From: Bacillus sp. AFS088145
GTDB taxonomy: Bacteria > Bacillota > Bacilli > Bacillales > Bacillaceae_G
Direction of reading: 5' to 3'
DNA length: 64,000 nt
Assembly (NCBI RefSeq): GCF_002564465.1
Contig: NZ_NUUX01000013.1
Coordinates: 62,001-126,000, forward strand
The stretch's first letter is position 1. The number at the start of each line of letters is the position of its first letter. Below the pieces are notes generated by a model that did no database searches, was not told where the DNA came from, and worked only from the letters and a program-made list of their open reading frames with translations. A program made the position numbers and the translations under genes. Positions 9,240 through 19,900 of this stretch are shown here, piece after piece.

Positions 9240-10679
9240 ATGATAGCTGACCGAAATTTAGATAAAAATGAGATTTCACTTCGGGAATTGCTATTTAATA
9301 GTTCTGACTTTAAAACAAGCAATTTTGGTACCAGTGTACGAAGTTATCGCCTATATTATTTAGATTCAATGATTGATGAGGTAGTAGTTCAAGAACATAT
9401 TATTCGTCCTTTGCTTCATAACACAACAGATAGTATACGTGAAGTTGTCTCAATTCTCGATTACAGTGAAACGGATATTCTTTCTGTAGCAGCAAAAGCT
9501 CTCGTTGAAGGAAAGACTGTTGTTCAAATCAAAGGTGAATCAAATCTCTATTTACTTAGAGCAGAGCTTATTAAAGAACGCTCTGTGAACGTTCCAATAA
9601 ATGAGCGCGTTTTACGTGGCTCTCACAAAGCTTTCAATGAAAATTTAAATACGAATCTAAATATTATCCGAAATCTAGTTGCCACTCCAGATCTTGTGAT
9701 TAAGTATTATCAAGTTGGCCGTAAATCGAACACCAAAGTAGCTATACTTTATTTGCAGTCCCTTACAAACGAGGTAGTTTTAAAGGAATTTGAACATAGA
9801 ATTTCTAAAATTAATACTGATTACATTGAAGCACCCGGTTTTTTTCAGGAACTTATTCAAGATAAAAAATTCTCGCTATTTCCAAAAATGCTCGTATCTG
9901 AAAGACCGGATCGAATACTATCTTACTTAATGGATGGGAAAATCACTTTTTTAATCGATGGTGCACCAGAGGGAGTAATCGTTCCTGTCTCGTTCTGGGC
10001 ATTCTTTCAAACTCCTGATGATTACCAGGTCGGCTGGCTATTCGGTAGCGTTTTAAGATTTTTACGAATCTTCTGTTTTATCATTGCTATTAGTTTACCT
10101 AGTGCTTATGTGGCACTCGTTACCTTTGATCCGCGAGTTCTTCCACTAGATCTTGCACTGACTCTTCAAAGCTCTATGCAGTTCGTGTCAATGCCACCTA
10201 TTCTAGAAGCAATAACAATGCTATTCATACTTGAAATTTTAAAAGAGGCAACTGTCCGTTTACCAAATCCTGTAGGTCAGACAATCGGGGTTGTAGGTGG
10301 TATTTTAATCGGCACTGTTGTTGTTCAGTCTAATCTAATTTCGAACATGATGGTAGTTATAGTAGCGCTTACAGGGATTGCTTCCTTTATCATCCCTTCA
10401 TATGAAATGAGTAATACAGCTCGTTTATTAGCTTATCCCTTTATCTTAATGGCTGCTTTATTCGGGCTAATCGGTTTGGAAGTATCTTTTCTATTGATTC
10501 TGACACATTTAGCAAGAATGAATACAATGGGTATTCCCTACTTTTATACGTCGTTTAATGGCAATACGATTAAAGATACTCTTTTCAGGGCACCGATTAA
10601 GAGCTTGAAAAAACGACCAGTTGAAAGCTTGGCTAAAGACGAAAGTAGTATAAGTAAGCCAAAGGGGGAGACAAATTGA
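9240..10679 (+). CDS. spore germinant receptor A subunit (GerA/GerKA family)
   Basis: 479 residues: a soluble N-terminal domain (about 1-240; contains GESNLYLLRAE and the conserved SERPDRILSYLMDGKITFLIDG block) and then about five membrane segments (280-440), including the PNPVGQTIGVVGGILIG motif shared by GerA proteins. It forms the inner-membrane germinant receptor with the next two genes. ATG at 9240 has AGAGGAGC ahead. It overlaps the B gene by four bases. Such operons are usually sigma-G driven in the forespore; I do not see a convincing sigma-G promoter by eye. Which germinant it senses cannot be told. Confidence 0.93.
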   Translation: MIADRNLDKNEISLRELLFNSSDFKTSNFGTSVRSYRLYYLDSMIDEVVVQEHIIRPLLHNTTDSIREVVSILDYSETDILSVAAKALVEGKTVVQIKGESNLYLLRAELIKERSVNVPINERVLRGSHKAFNENLNTNLNIIRNLVATPDLVIKYYQVGRKSNTKVAILYLQSLTNEVVLKEFEHRISKINTDYIEAPGFFQELIQDKKFSLFPKMLVSERPDRILSYLMDGKITFLIDGAPEGVIVPVSFWAFFQTPDDYQVGWLFGSVLRFLRIFCFIIAISLPSAYVALVTFDPRVLPLDLALTLQSSMQFVSMPPILEAITMLFILEILKEATVRLPNPVGQTIGVVGGILIGTVVVQSNLISNMMVVIVALTGIASFIIPSYEMSNTARLLAYPFILMAALFGLIGLEVSFLLILTHLARMNTMGIPYFYTSFNGNTIKDTLFRAPIKSLKKRPVESLAKDESSISKPKGETN

Positions 10680-11773
10680 TACAATTAAAAAAGGTTTCCA
10701 TTAATCAACTTGTTTGCCTTGTTATACTGAACCAAGTAGGTATCAGTGTTTTATCGATTCCATATAAAATGTCTCAAATATCAGGCTATGACTCTTGGAT
10801 GTCCATTATCATTGGAGGTGTAATTGCTCAAATTGGTATCTTGATTATCTATCAACTTGGAAAAAGTTATCCCGACAGACCTTTTCAACAATACATATCA
10901 ACTATTATTGGAAAGCCACTAGGATCGATCATAAACTTTCTATTTGCAGTATACTGTGCAGAATCATGTTTAATGATCATCATTTCATATTCTGATGTCA
11001 TTAATCGATGGGTGCTATTTGAAACACCTTGGTTTGTACTAATTGGATTATTTGTCATGATTACCGGGTACATCGCTTCATCAACTCTTCGATCTATCTC
11101 GACCCTTACGCAGTCAATAATGGTTATGTTTCTGATTTGTTTCGCGATCGTCTTTATTAGTGGTTTTGGAAAAGGAGACTTGCGTCATTTTTTGCCAATT
11201 GGTACTCACGGGATTGCGCCTATACTAAAAGGTGCTTTACCAGCATTTTGGGCGTATGCTGGATACGAACTTCTCCTGTATGTATTTCCATTTGTAAAAT
11301 GTAAAAAAAAGAAGGATATTTTGATTGCGATTTCAGTTGCTAATGGAATAACAACTTTATTTTATGTGTTTATAGCATTTATTGTGACGTACAACTTTAG
11401 TGAAAATCAATTAAATTTCATTCCTGAGCCAATGGTCTATATTCTACGTAAGTTCAGATGGCCAGTCGTTCAAAGTCTAGATATTCTTTTTATCACAATT
11501 TGGCTATCTGTGACGCTTGTAACAGCTTATATTTACTTATTTTTGTCAGCACGATACTTAGCTTTTCTCGGTAAAAAAGAAAAACGTAACCACCAACTTT
11601 TAGTATGGATATTAGCAATTGTATGCTTCGGGGCCGGACTATTCTTCTCAAACAGACATTTGATTCCCAAATTTTCCGAGTATCATAATATAGCAACAGC
11701 ATTTATGATTATGGGCGTGCCTACATTAATTCTACTAATATCCTTTGTAAAAGAAAGGGTGGCGAAAAAATGA
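10676..11773 (+). CDS. spore germinant receptor B subunit (GerB/GerKB permease-like)
   Basis: 365 residues with about ten membrane helices, an APC-superfamily fold used here as a germinant-binding subunit. Family marks include NQVGISVLSIPYKM near the N-terminus and PAFWAYAGYELLLYVFPF around 195-212. Starts with TTG at 10676 overlapping the A gene, with GGGGGAGA in front, and overlaps the C gene by four bases, so the three are translationally coupled. Confidence 0.92.
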   Translation: MIQLKKVSINQLVCLVILNQVGISVLSIPYKMSQISGYDSWMSIIIGGVIAQIGILIIYQLGKSYPDRPFQQYISTIIGKPLGSIINFLFAVYCAESCLMIIISYSDVINRWVLFETPWFVLIGLFVMITGYIASSTLRSISTLTQSIMVMFLICFAIVFISGFGKGDLRHFLPIGTHGIAPILKGALPAFWAYAGYELLLYVFPFVKCKKKKDILIAISVANGITTLFYVFIAFIVTYNFSENQLNFIPEPMVYILRKFRWPVVQSLDILFITIWLSVTLVTAYIYLFLSARYLAFLGKKEKRNHQLLVWILAIVCFGAGLFFSNRHLIPKFSEYHNIATAFMIMGVPTLILLISFVKERVAKK

Positions 11774-12894
11774 AAAAAGTCTTATCTTTAATTCTACTAT
11801 TGCCACTATTGACTGGATGTTGGGATCGATTGGAATTAAATAAGCTTCATTTAGTTGATGTAAATGGTTTTGACCTGGACGATAAAACAGGTGAAGTTAA
11901 AGCATTATTCCTCATTACGAAGCTTAAAAGCACTGGGCAGGGAACTGGAGAGCCAATATCAGTACTGAAGGAGCTAAAAGGGCCAAGTGTAGCAGAAGCA
12001 ATCGGAGAATGGGAATTTACTGATCAGTCACCTTTTATAGGGATTAGTACGAGAGTCTATTTGATAAGCCAGAGCTTTGCAATGAATCATCCAGTTTCAG
12101 AACTTGATTTTTTACTCGGTGCTCCATATTCATCTATTAATACGCCATTAATCGTAGTTGATGGAGATTTGTCAAAGGTAATTGAAACATCTTCAGGTCA
12201 CGATAAAGAGTTTTCAAAAGATTTGAATGAGTTTATTATCTCTATGGAGAAGAACAAAACAATACCAACAGTTTCAATGATGAATTTTATACAATCCCGC
12301 AATGAACCGTTCTCTGATTTAGCATTACCCATGTTAAGTCCCATAAATTCAGACTTGGAATTAAGTGGTGCCTTATTATTCCGCAATGGTACACCTACAG
12401 GGAAAAAACTTGATAGAGATCAAGTTAAAATGATGATGTTACTAGAAGGTGGTAACAAAGGAAGGCAAAGGTTTACAGGAAATTTCTCAAAAAAACATGG
12501 TGATAAATCATCTTCTGATACTGGGAACAAAAATAATTATGGGTTTACAATCAAAAGAAATTTTTCAAAAATCACCGTTTCCAATACGGCAAGTAAATTA
12601 CCGAAAATTAGCATTAAAGTTCAGTTACAAGTCAGTGCTTTCGAGCTTGGCGAAGAAGGCCATAAGTTAAAGCCTAATTATGCTCGAATGGAAAAAATTC
12701 TTAATAAACATTTTGAAGAAATGGCTCTGGAAACTATTAAGACTATGCAATCAGCAAATTCAGACGTTCTAGGGATTGCACAGGAATTAAAAGCTTTCCA
12801 TCCAAAAGTTTGGAAGTCTTTAAATTGGAGAAAAGATTATCCACGAATGTCGATTGAACCGAAATTTGACATCAGTATTCTTAATTCGAACTAA
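11770..12894 (+). CDS. spore germinant receptor C lipoprotein, Ger(x)C family
   Basis: 374 residues. Lipoprotein signal peptide with lipobox LTGC and +1 cysteine near residue 17, followed by the CWDRLELN motif that begins nearly every Ger(x)C protein. The rest is the three-domain GerAC fold; near the C-terminus the family's DVLGIAQELKAFHPKVWK segment is present. Third gene of the receptor operon; a strong terminator follows. Confidence 0.92.
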   Translation: MKKVLSLILLLPLLTGCWDRLELNKLHLVDVNGFDLDDKTGEVKALFLITKLKSTGQGTGEPISVLKELKGPSVAEAIGEWEFTDQSPFIGISTRVYLISQSFAMNHPVSELDFLLGAPYSSINTPLIVVDGDLSKVIETSSGHDKEFSKDLNEFIISMEKNKTIPTVSMMNFIQSRNEPFSDLALPMLSPINSDLELSGALLFRNGTPTGKKLDRDQVKMMMLLEGGNKGRQRFTGNFSKKHGDKSSSDTGNKNNYGFTIKRNFSKITVSNTASKLPKISIKVQLQVSAFELGEEGHKLKPNYARMEKILNKHFEEMALETIKTMQSANSDVLGIAQELKAFHPKVWKSLNWRKDYPRMSIEPKFDISILNSN

Positions 12895-12938
12895 GGTAAA
12901 TCAAGCTAGTGGCAAAGCTGTTCTAAAACAAACAAAAG

Positions 12939-12970
12939 AACCAAGAATACAATCGTATTCTTGGTTTTTA
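12939..12970 (+). terminator. terminator of the germinant receptor operon
   Basis: A 12-bp perfect stem AACCAAGAATAC/GTATTCTTGGTT with a four-base loop, followed by TTTTATTT. Confidence 0.85.
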
Positions 12971-13024
12971 TTTAAGGGAAAATGATTTTTTTCTATCTAG
13001 AAATTACCTAACAGCTAACTAAAG

Positions 13025-13660
13025 TTATTGAACAACTGTTACTGTTTTAGGTGTCGATGTTACTTTAAAACCATCCTTTGTCACAAGGTCTGTAGCAATC
13101 TTTCCTTCACCTACATAAACCATATCATAGCTTTGATCTGGTATTAGATTATTTGACACCTTAAAATTATATGAAGGTGCAAATTGACCGATAATGCATA
13201 CGGGCTTACACCTGGTGCACCGACTGTTCCAATATCAGGATCTTCTGCGTATGGTCTTAATGTAGACGGAACTAGCCTATTCTGCGTACTGTATGCTAAA
13301 TTTCTGCTGCTACGACTACTAGTGTCCCCTGTTGTGTCGCTTCACGGATCGCTTTTTGAATTGGATCATAATCTTCATCAGCATAACCTGAATCTACGCC
13401 CAAGCTCATATTGATAACATCTGCCCTCATTGTGACAGCATGCTCAATACCAGCAATAATATCATCCTCGTAGGCTCCGCTTTCATTATCTGAAAATACA
13501 TCATTCTCAGCTAAAAGCTGAACCCCAGGTGCGATACCAACTACTCCATCCTTTGTTTCGTCACCATTTGCTCATATTGTTCCAGCCATATGGGTACCAT
13601 GCGGACTACCTTTTGGTCCAGGAATGACATCCGTATCGTTGTCTGCCCAGTTCATTTATT
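13025..13660 (-). pseudogene. decayed subtilisin-like (S8) serine protease
   Basis: On the minus strand I read MNWADNDTD, then HGTHMAGTI (catalytic His block) interrupted by TGA at 13572-13574, then GVVGIAPGVQLLAE, VINMSLG and LVVVAA. After this the frame breaks. VGAPGVSPYAL appears in a new frame, and a tail ending KVTSTPKTVTVVQ with a stop at 13025 in a third. The signal peptide, propeptide, catalytic Asp block and the GTSMA serine block are absent. The remains suggest a Vpr/lactocepin-type secreted protease. Plus-strand frames here (such as 13184-13414) are shadows. Confidence 0.8.
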
Positions 13661-13756
13661 ATTGAGACAGCTTCTTCTCTAAGTACTCAATAACTAATAT
13701 AATCATTAAAAAATCTACTTATTTCTAATAGACTACTAACCTTATGATTAAAATAT

Positions 13757-13792
13757 AAAAACCATGAACAAGTGCAATTGTTCATGGTTTTT
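13757..13792 (-). terminator. terminator after the NlpC/P60 gene
   Basis: A perfect 15-bp stem AAAAACCATGAACAA/TTGTTCATGGTTTTT with a six-base loop. Confidence 0.85.
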
Positions 13793-13828
13793 CAACTTTC
13801 CTTAATTAGTAGAATACAATTTATTTAA

Positions 13829-14860
13829 TTATTCTTCCCAATAGCGACGAGCACCAGAAAATTCTTCAATATAGCCAGGAGTGTTTAATGGAATGATTTC
13901 AACACTTCTAGCAGCATTAGGAGCCTGAATCATTAAACCATCACCGATATACATTGCAACGTGATGTACTGATCCTGTTCCGTTGTTACTTGCAAAGAAT
14001 AGTAGGTCTCCAGGTTGAATCTCATCTTTTTTAACTTCTATACCGCTCTTAGATTGAGGCCCTGAATCTCGTGGAATTGTAATACCATATGACTTAAATA
14101 AGCTATATGTAAATCCTGAGCAATCAAACCCAAATCCCGACACACCAGCCCATAAGTAACGTAAACCAAGGAACTTCTTCGCCGTATTAATTAAATTTTC
14201 AGGAGTTGCCTTAGGGAACTGATTTTCATTTTGATAAACTGCCACGTCTGCTTTTTTAATAAATTTATTTCCATCATCTGGTGTTGCAACCATTACAACA
14301 TCCCCAAAGTCTTTAATAACAGGTAATCGCGTATTAAAGCTAATCTCCATAAACTTATGATTTAAGGCTTTTCCATCATACAACCAAGCTGTTTGACTTG
14401 ATACCATAATAAACGGGGTATCCTTATAATTCTCTAAACGATCATCCGTCGTTAATTGTCTTTTCGGCATCCAACCAGGATAACCTAATGTATTACGTGG
14501 TGTAGGCTGACCATCTACAGCAACCTTTACCCAGTCACCTGATTCCTCTAAAATAGTTACTTTTGTGCCATATACTGCTTGTGTTTCTAAATAGCTTGTT
14601 AGCCAACGTCGAACTTCAGTATCTTCCATATTAGCTGACCATTGACGTGGATCAACCGGATTGCTTAAAGATGGCGCATCAATATCCCTAACTTGGAACC
14701 TACCATTTGTTGTCCACTGGGTTGAAACAGACACATCAACGTACGCTGTCTCCCCTGGAGTAAGTTCTTCTTGTGATTTTGCTAATGATTGACTTGTCAT
14801 TGTAGAAAGTAAAGTACCTGCAACACATAAACTCAATATTAAATTTTTTGTCTTTTTCAT
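13829..14860 (-). CDS. ykfC: secreted NlpC/P60 endopeptidase, YkfC-like
   Basis: 343 residues: signal peptide (about 1-28, ending SQSLAKS), two SH3-like segments (about 40-200), then an NlpC/P60 cysteine peptidase domain with Cys in FDCSGF (about 248), His in VHHVAMYIGDG (about 297) and the polar third position after it. Known relatives cleave gamma-D-Glu bonds in muropeptides to release L-Ala-D-Glu. It follows the dipeptide epimerase gene by 21 bp, which matches the ykfB-ykfC pair of B. subtilis. Start ATG has GAGAGGAG in front. Confidence 0.85.
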   Translation of the reverse strand: MKKTKNLILSLCVAGTLLSTMTSQSLAKSQEELTPGETAYVDVSVSTQWTTNGRFQVRDIDAPSLSNPVDPRQWSANMEDTEVRRWLTSYLETQAVYGTKVTILEESGDWVKVAVDGQPTPRNTLGYPGWMPKRQLTTDDRLENYKDTPFIMVSSQTAWLYDGKALNHKFMEISFNTRLPVIKDFGDVVMVATPDDGNKFIKKADVAVYQNENQFPKATPENLINTAKKFLGLRYLWAGVSGFGFDCSGFTYSLFKSYGITIPRDSGPQSKSGIEVKKDEIQPGDLLFFASNNGTGSVHHVAMYIGDGLMIQAPNAARSVEIIPLNTPGYIEEFSGARRYWEE

Positions 14861-14881
14861 CGTAAAACTCCTCTCTCTATT

Positions 14882-15967
14882 TTAACGAAGACTTCTTGAT
14901 AATCTTCGGTGAAGCCCTAAACCAGGTAAGGATGATAAATGAACTTCATCCCCAATAAACTCAATTCCATCAAAATCTTGATTCTTCAACCAGAGCGGCG
15001 CATCCAAATCGATTTTTTGAATATTCGGATGAGCGGTAGCTATATGTGCTGCCGCAAGTACTGAGACTGAAGTTTCCATCATACTTCCTATCATGCAAGG
15101 AATATTCGCTCTTTCTGCAATATCTGCAATTTGCAGTGCTCTTCTAATTCCCCCTGTCTTCATCAACTTAATATTTAGAAGATCAACTGCATTCTCTTTA
15201 ATTAGTCGTAATGCGTCTTGCGGAGAAAAAAGACTTTCATCTGCCATGATTGGTGTATTGACGTTTTGCTTAACAAATTTTAGTCCATCAATATCGCTAG
15301 CTTGAACGGGTTGTTCGATTAGTTCGATTTTTGAATTCAACTGTTCTAGTTCTTGGATAATCGAAACAGCTTGTCTTGGAGTCCATCCTTGGTTAGCATC
15401 TACTCGGATTGTGACGCGATTACCGACTTTTTCACGGATTGCCATAATACGTTCAATGTCAGTCGACCAGTCTTTTCCGACTTTGATTTTCAAAATTGAA
15501 AAGCCATCCTCGATTATTTGCATCGCATCCTGACACATTTGATCCACCGTTCCAACACTAACGGTCATATCGTTTTTTAATTGATTTGTCCTTCCTCCAA
15601 GATATTGATAGAGTGGAAGATTAAGATATTGACATAATGCATCATACAGTGCGATTTCCATAGCTGCTTTTGCACTTGTATTTGCCACGCAAGAGCGTTC
15701 AATCAATAGAGAGAGTTCATTAATATTTCTAATATCTCTTCCTAGTAGTAGTGGTGTAAGGACAGTCTTTAAAATCGCTTCAATACTTTCTTTTGATTCT
15801 CCTGTAATAGCCAATGTTGGTGCTGCAGCCCCTACTCCGACAATCCCATCTTCTAGCTGGACATATACAAAAATGTTCTCTATTTCAGTAGCTGTCCTAA
15901 GAGCTGTCTTGAATGGCTTTTTTAAAGGGAAAACTTCTGTTTGCACTTGGATTGATTGAATAATCAT
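14882..15967 (-). CDS. ykfB: L-Ala-D/L-Glu (dipeptide) epimerase, enolase superfamily
   Basis: 361 residues. Enolase-superfamily catalytic set: KxK as LKIKVGKDW (about 160), metal ligands in RVDANQGW (about 190), LIEQPV (about 217) and MADESLF (about 242), and the opposite lysine in NIKLMKTGG (about 267). It epimerises L-Ala-D-Glu from cell-wall turnover to L-Ala-L-Glu in the cytoplasm. The neighbouring endopeptidase makes the dipeptide, supporting the call over other enolase-family activities. GAAAGGA precedes the ATG. Confidence 0.85.
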   Translation of the reverse strand: MIIQSIQVQTEVFPLKKPFKTALRTATEIENIFVYVQLEDGIVGVGAAAPTLAITGESKESIEAILKTVLTPLLLGRDIRNINELSLLIERSCVANTSAKAAMEIALYDALCQYLNLPLYQYLGGRTNQLKNDMTVSVGTVDQMCQDAMQIIEDGFSILKIKVGKDWSTDIERIMAIREKVGNRVTIRVDANQGWTPRQAVSIIQELEQLNSKIELIEQPVQASDIDGLKFVKQNVNTPIMADESLFSPQDALRLIKENAVDLLNIKLMKTGGIRRALQIADIAERANIPCMIGSMMETSVSVLAAAHIATAHPNIQKIDLDAPLWLKNQDFDGIEFIGDEVHLSSLPGLGLHRRLSRSLR

Positions 15968-16043
15968 CGTTTTTGTCCTTTCCTATTAGATTAAAGTTAG
16001 TTCCAAGACCTCTAATTGATTCAAAATTCTTATATTAAATAAA

Positions 16044-16089
16044 AAATCCAGCTATTAGAAAGGAACTTTCCCTGCTAATAGCTGGATTT
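16044..16089 (-). terminator. terminator after the DUF3870 gene
   Basis: A perfect 15-bp stem AAATCCAGCTATTAG/CTAATAGCTGGATTT with a 16-base loop. The A-run to its left becomes the T-run for the minus-strand gene. Confidence 0.8.
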
Positions 16090-16116
16090 CATCTACGAAA
16101 ATAGATAAAGCAGCGT

Positions 16117-16434
16117 TTAAGATTCAATTATTTGTGTATATTTTATATGTGCATTTTTAAAGGCTACTGCCAGAGCTTTCTGGGAAGAACCAAAATAACG
16201 TGTATTAATTTCTTGTATTACCCCATCCACGTCTAACATTGATTGTCCAACAAATAGTTGCTGCACAAAGGATGAAGTTAAAGAAATTGTAGCTGAACAG
16301 TCTGCATCAACAATTAAATGGCTTGTCTGATCGACTACCAAACCAATAAAAAAAGCATTATACTTTTGCATAATCGGATTATTAGATGAAGTCTTTGCAT
16401 CTCCAATAAGATAGATCGTATCTTTACTGTACAA
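16117..16434 (-). CDS. DUF3870 domain protein
   Basis: 105 residues, essentially one DUF3870 domain: IYLIGDAKTSSNNPI at the N-terminus, LIVDADCSATISLTSSFV in the middle and RYFGSSQKALAVAFKNA near the C-terminus match my memory of the family. No signal peptide. The start is TTG at 16434, with GGAGG eight bases upstream; there is no ATG alternative nearby. It has its own terminator. The function of DUF3870 is not known and the neighbours do not clarify it. Confidence 0.75.
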   Translation of the reverse strand: MYSKDTIYLIGDAKTSSNNPIMQKYNAFFIGLVVDQTSHLIVDADCSATISLTSSFVQQLFVGQSMLDVDGVIQEINTRYFGSSQKALAVAFKNAHIKYTQIIES

Positions 16435-16648
16435 TTTATTTCCTCCCGCAAAACAGGTATTCCGTGCAAAGCTCCAACCGAAAAGAAAGGAACTGGCAAC
16501 GGGATATGTATTCGCTTACAGTTAATATTAATACACGAAACTACTTTTGACAATATATTACGAATATTCAGTTTTAAGAAAAGTACTTGTGAACTATATT
16601 GAGACACTTACTTTTTTACTAGAAAGACGTTTATATAGTCTATTTTAA

Positions 16649-16690
16649 AATGAAAACCATCAGAGAAAAATTTCCCTTGTGGTTTTCATT
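16649..16690. terminator. hairpin in the 16.4-16.9 kb gap
   Basis: AATGAAAACCA (16649-16659) pairs with TGGTTTTCATT (16680-16690). T-rich sequence flanks it on both strands, so direction is unclear; it may be the terminator of the decayed frame at 16739. Confidence 0.5.
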
Positions 16691-16738
16691 TGGCTTTTTC
16701 TAAAATTAAGTTCAGGGTAGTAACGGACGATCCCAACG

Positions 16739-16858
16739 TTATTGAATATCCAATGCACTTTTCACACTATCTAAAGTAGCTGACTTAAACTTCTTTAAAG
16801 GTTTTGCTGTATTCTCTAAATCTTTATTTTGTTTTAAATAATTCAATTCTACAAATTC
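16739..16858 (-). pseudogene. possible 3' remnant of an unidentified gene
   Basis: Minus-strand frame of about 39 codons, ending in TAA at 16739-16741, with lysine- and leucine-rich coding-like composition (QNKDLENTAKPLKKFKSAT, then SALDIQ). A stop codon lies directly upstream and no start or ribosome site is visible, so it looks like a C-terminal leftover. I do not recognise the family; it could be chance. Confidence 0.3.
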
Positions 16859-16890
16859 TTAAAAAGGTTAAAAAGTGGATTGAATCTAAA

Positions 16891-16925
16891 AAAAATCTCA
16901 TTCTAATAGATCAGAATGAGATTTT
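16891..16925 (-). terminator. terminator after the nucleotidase gene
   Basis: AAAATCTCATTCT and AGAATGAGATTTT form a perfect 13-bp stem with an eight-base loop; the left A-run gives T's on the minus strand. Confidence 0.85.
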
Positions 16926-16943
16926 ATTTAGTCGATTGATATG

Positions 16944-19900
16944 TTAATTTACTTTTTGAATTCTTCCTTCAACTTCATAAACGAAAGGTCTTGGAAGTGA
17001 TTTAACAAAATCTACAGTTGCTTGTAGATCTTCTGGTCCTACTTCTAAATCAGTAGAACGTTCGCCAATACCATATTTTACATTTCCGTACATATAGTTG
17101 TTTACTACAACTGAATATTCTTTGTTAGGATCAATTTTACTACCGTTTGGTAAAAGGATGTCTACTACTTTTCTAGTTGATGAATCCCAAGTATACTTAA
17201 ATCCAGCGATGTGGAAATCTAAGCCCTTATCGGTAATTTGATTATTTAAAACTGTTTCAATATCTTGACCGCTAAGCATTACTTTATTTAAGACATTTCC
17301 AAATGGCTGAATTGCGAATAAATCACCAAACGTAACTTGACCGGCGTCAAGTGGTGATCGAACTCCTCCACCGTTCATCATTGCGAAGTCTGCATTCATT
17401 GCAACTTTCATTCCATCTGCAATTAAGTTACCTAATGCAATATCACCATAAATATCAGAAGATGGATATCCTTTTGGTAAAGTTTGCATTGAGTCACCAA
17501 CAATCTCAGCTTTAATTGGCATAATTAAATCTTCATATTTTTTCATGATCGCAGAAACTGTCGGGTCTGGTGTATAGTCTTTTTGATAAACTGTTACTAC
17601 TTCTGCTTCCTTCTTAACAATATCACCTGTTACTGCATCTAATTCTAAATCTACATCAGAAAATGCAGAACCATATGAATAAGCTTGTACAATTAATTTA
17701 TTATCAACTTCTTTATCATTAAATACATGATTATGAGCAGCAAAAATAACATCTACTTCATCATCAACTTTTTCAGCAATATCAGTTGCATCATATAGAT
17801 CCGCTTTACCTGTTTGAAGAGTAGGGTTATGTGCTAATACTACGATTGCTTTAATCCCTTGTTTTTTTAGAATATCCGTATAATGGTTAATTGCTTCAAC
17901 TTCATCACGAATTTCAAGCGTTTCATTTCCTTTTCGAACAATCATATTAGGAGTTTCTTGCGTTACTACTCCGATGAAACCAATCTTTTTACCGCCCACT
18001 TCTTTAATTGTGTATGGTTGAGTAATTAATTCTCCTGTTGCAGAATCATATGCATTGGCAGCAACCACTGGAAAGTTCATTCCGTCATATCCTTTTGTAC
18101 CTTTAGGATGTTCTCCACCATTCATCATACGCTTTAATTCAGCAATACCTTCATCAAACTCGTGATTACCAACTGTTCCAACATCAAAGCCCATTGCTTC
18201 CATCACTTCTACAGTTGGCTCATCTTGGAATAACGCAGAAATCAGTGGGCTTCCACCAATCATGTCACCAGCGTGAACTAGTAATGTATTTGGATTTTCT
18301 GCTTCATGTTGTTTCATTGCGGCAGCTGTGTATTCCATGCTTCCTGCTAGTACTTCTTGTCCATTAAGCGTAACTTTTGTATCAGTATCAAGCTGGCCAT
18401 GAAGATCATTTAAGCCTAATAATTGAACTTTAATATTTTCTTTTGTACCTAAATCTAATTTAAAAATTCCAAAGCCTGCATTATCAGTTTTATTTGTAAA
18501 TGCAATATTACTATTAGGCTTTATAAATTCTTCTGCTCTTGGTGAAGTTGTAAACGTTACATTTACATTTCCACTAATTGGAGCAATCGACCAGTTATGA
18601 TCTGCTGTTGGTGTAATTGTTTTCGATTCAGAAATGTAATCCATTAAGATTTGACGATTTTCATCAGCAGAATCTACTACAAGTTCGCTACCTTTAACAC
18701 CTGGGAAATTACCTCCGCCACCAGCACGATAGTTATTTGTTACAACGATGAATTCCTGATTTAAATCAATTGGTTGTCCATTATAAGTTAAGTTTAGTAC
18801 TCGACTTGAATTACTATTAACTAGATTTCCGTTTATATCATACTTTGCTGGTTTTGTAACATCAATTTGGTAGTTAACACCGTCAATTACATCAAAGTTA
18901 TAAACAGGGAAAGCAGGATTTAGTAATGGTTGTTCTTCTGTTTTATTTGGATCAATTTGATTATATTTACCTGCCGTCATTTCAATCCATTCTTTAACAA
19001 CAGAACCTTTTACTTTAATTGCTTTTAACGTATTATCATAAAGATAAAGATCGCCTGCACTTCTTATCGTAAGATCGCCTTTTTTAATCTCAGTATATTC
19101 AGCTACACCATTACGGCCAGCTTTAAATGGAGCTCCTACTGATAAAATCGGTAATTCTTTATATTCTGGTTTCTTTTCAGCAATATATTTTTCTACAAAC
19201 CATTTTTGTGCATTTGTAACAACTTGGATCGATGGATCATCTTGTATTAATGAAAAATAACTATGAATATCATCGGTAGTTGTTCCAATTGGTGTATTTA
19301 CATACTTAACTGTTGCATCATGATTTGGTATAACAGCCTTTACGATATCTTGATCCGGAACTACTGTACTTTTTGTTACTGTTTTACCTGTAGTTGGATC
19401 CTTTACATCAGCCCATATTTCTCTAGTTGAAGACTGAGAATTTACTACTGACCATTTTCCTTTTTCTTTTTTAAGTGTTAGGTCAATTAATCCTAATGAA
19501 CCACCGCCGTATCCTGCTTGAACTGCTGGTACTCCGTTGATTGTTCCTTTCGAATTATCAACACCCGGTAATGGCTTTTTATCTGCCCCTAAAAATAATC
19601 CATCAAGTGTAACCTCTGATTTTGCTGGAAATAACTTATGTGTATGAGAGAATGTAATTGCATCAATACCAGGTACTTCACTTAATGAATAAATTACGTC
19701 TTCAGTATTTTCTTTATTTGCATTAAATCCAGAATGAGTCATCGCAACAATTACGTCTGCTCCGTCTTTTCTCATTTCAGGAATGAATTTTTTAGCTGTT
19801 TCTACTATATTTTTAGTAATAACTTTTCCATCAAGGTTTGCCTTGTCCCACTCACTAATTTGAGGTGGTACAAAACCAATGAAGCCGATTTTAATTTCTT

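Noticed and set aside
13184-13414. plus-strand 76-codon frame
   Set aside because: Shadow of the decayed S8 protease on the other strand.
16335-16607. minus-strand 90-codon frame overlapping DUF3870
   Set aside because: Overlaps a real gene in another frame; no ribosome site or family features.
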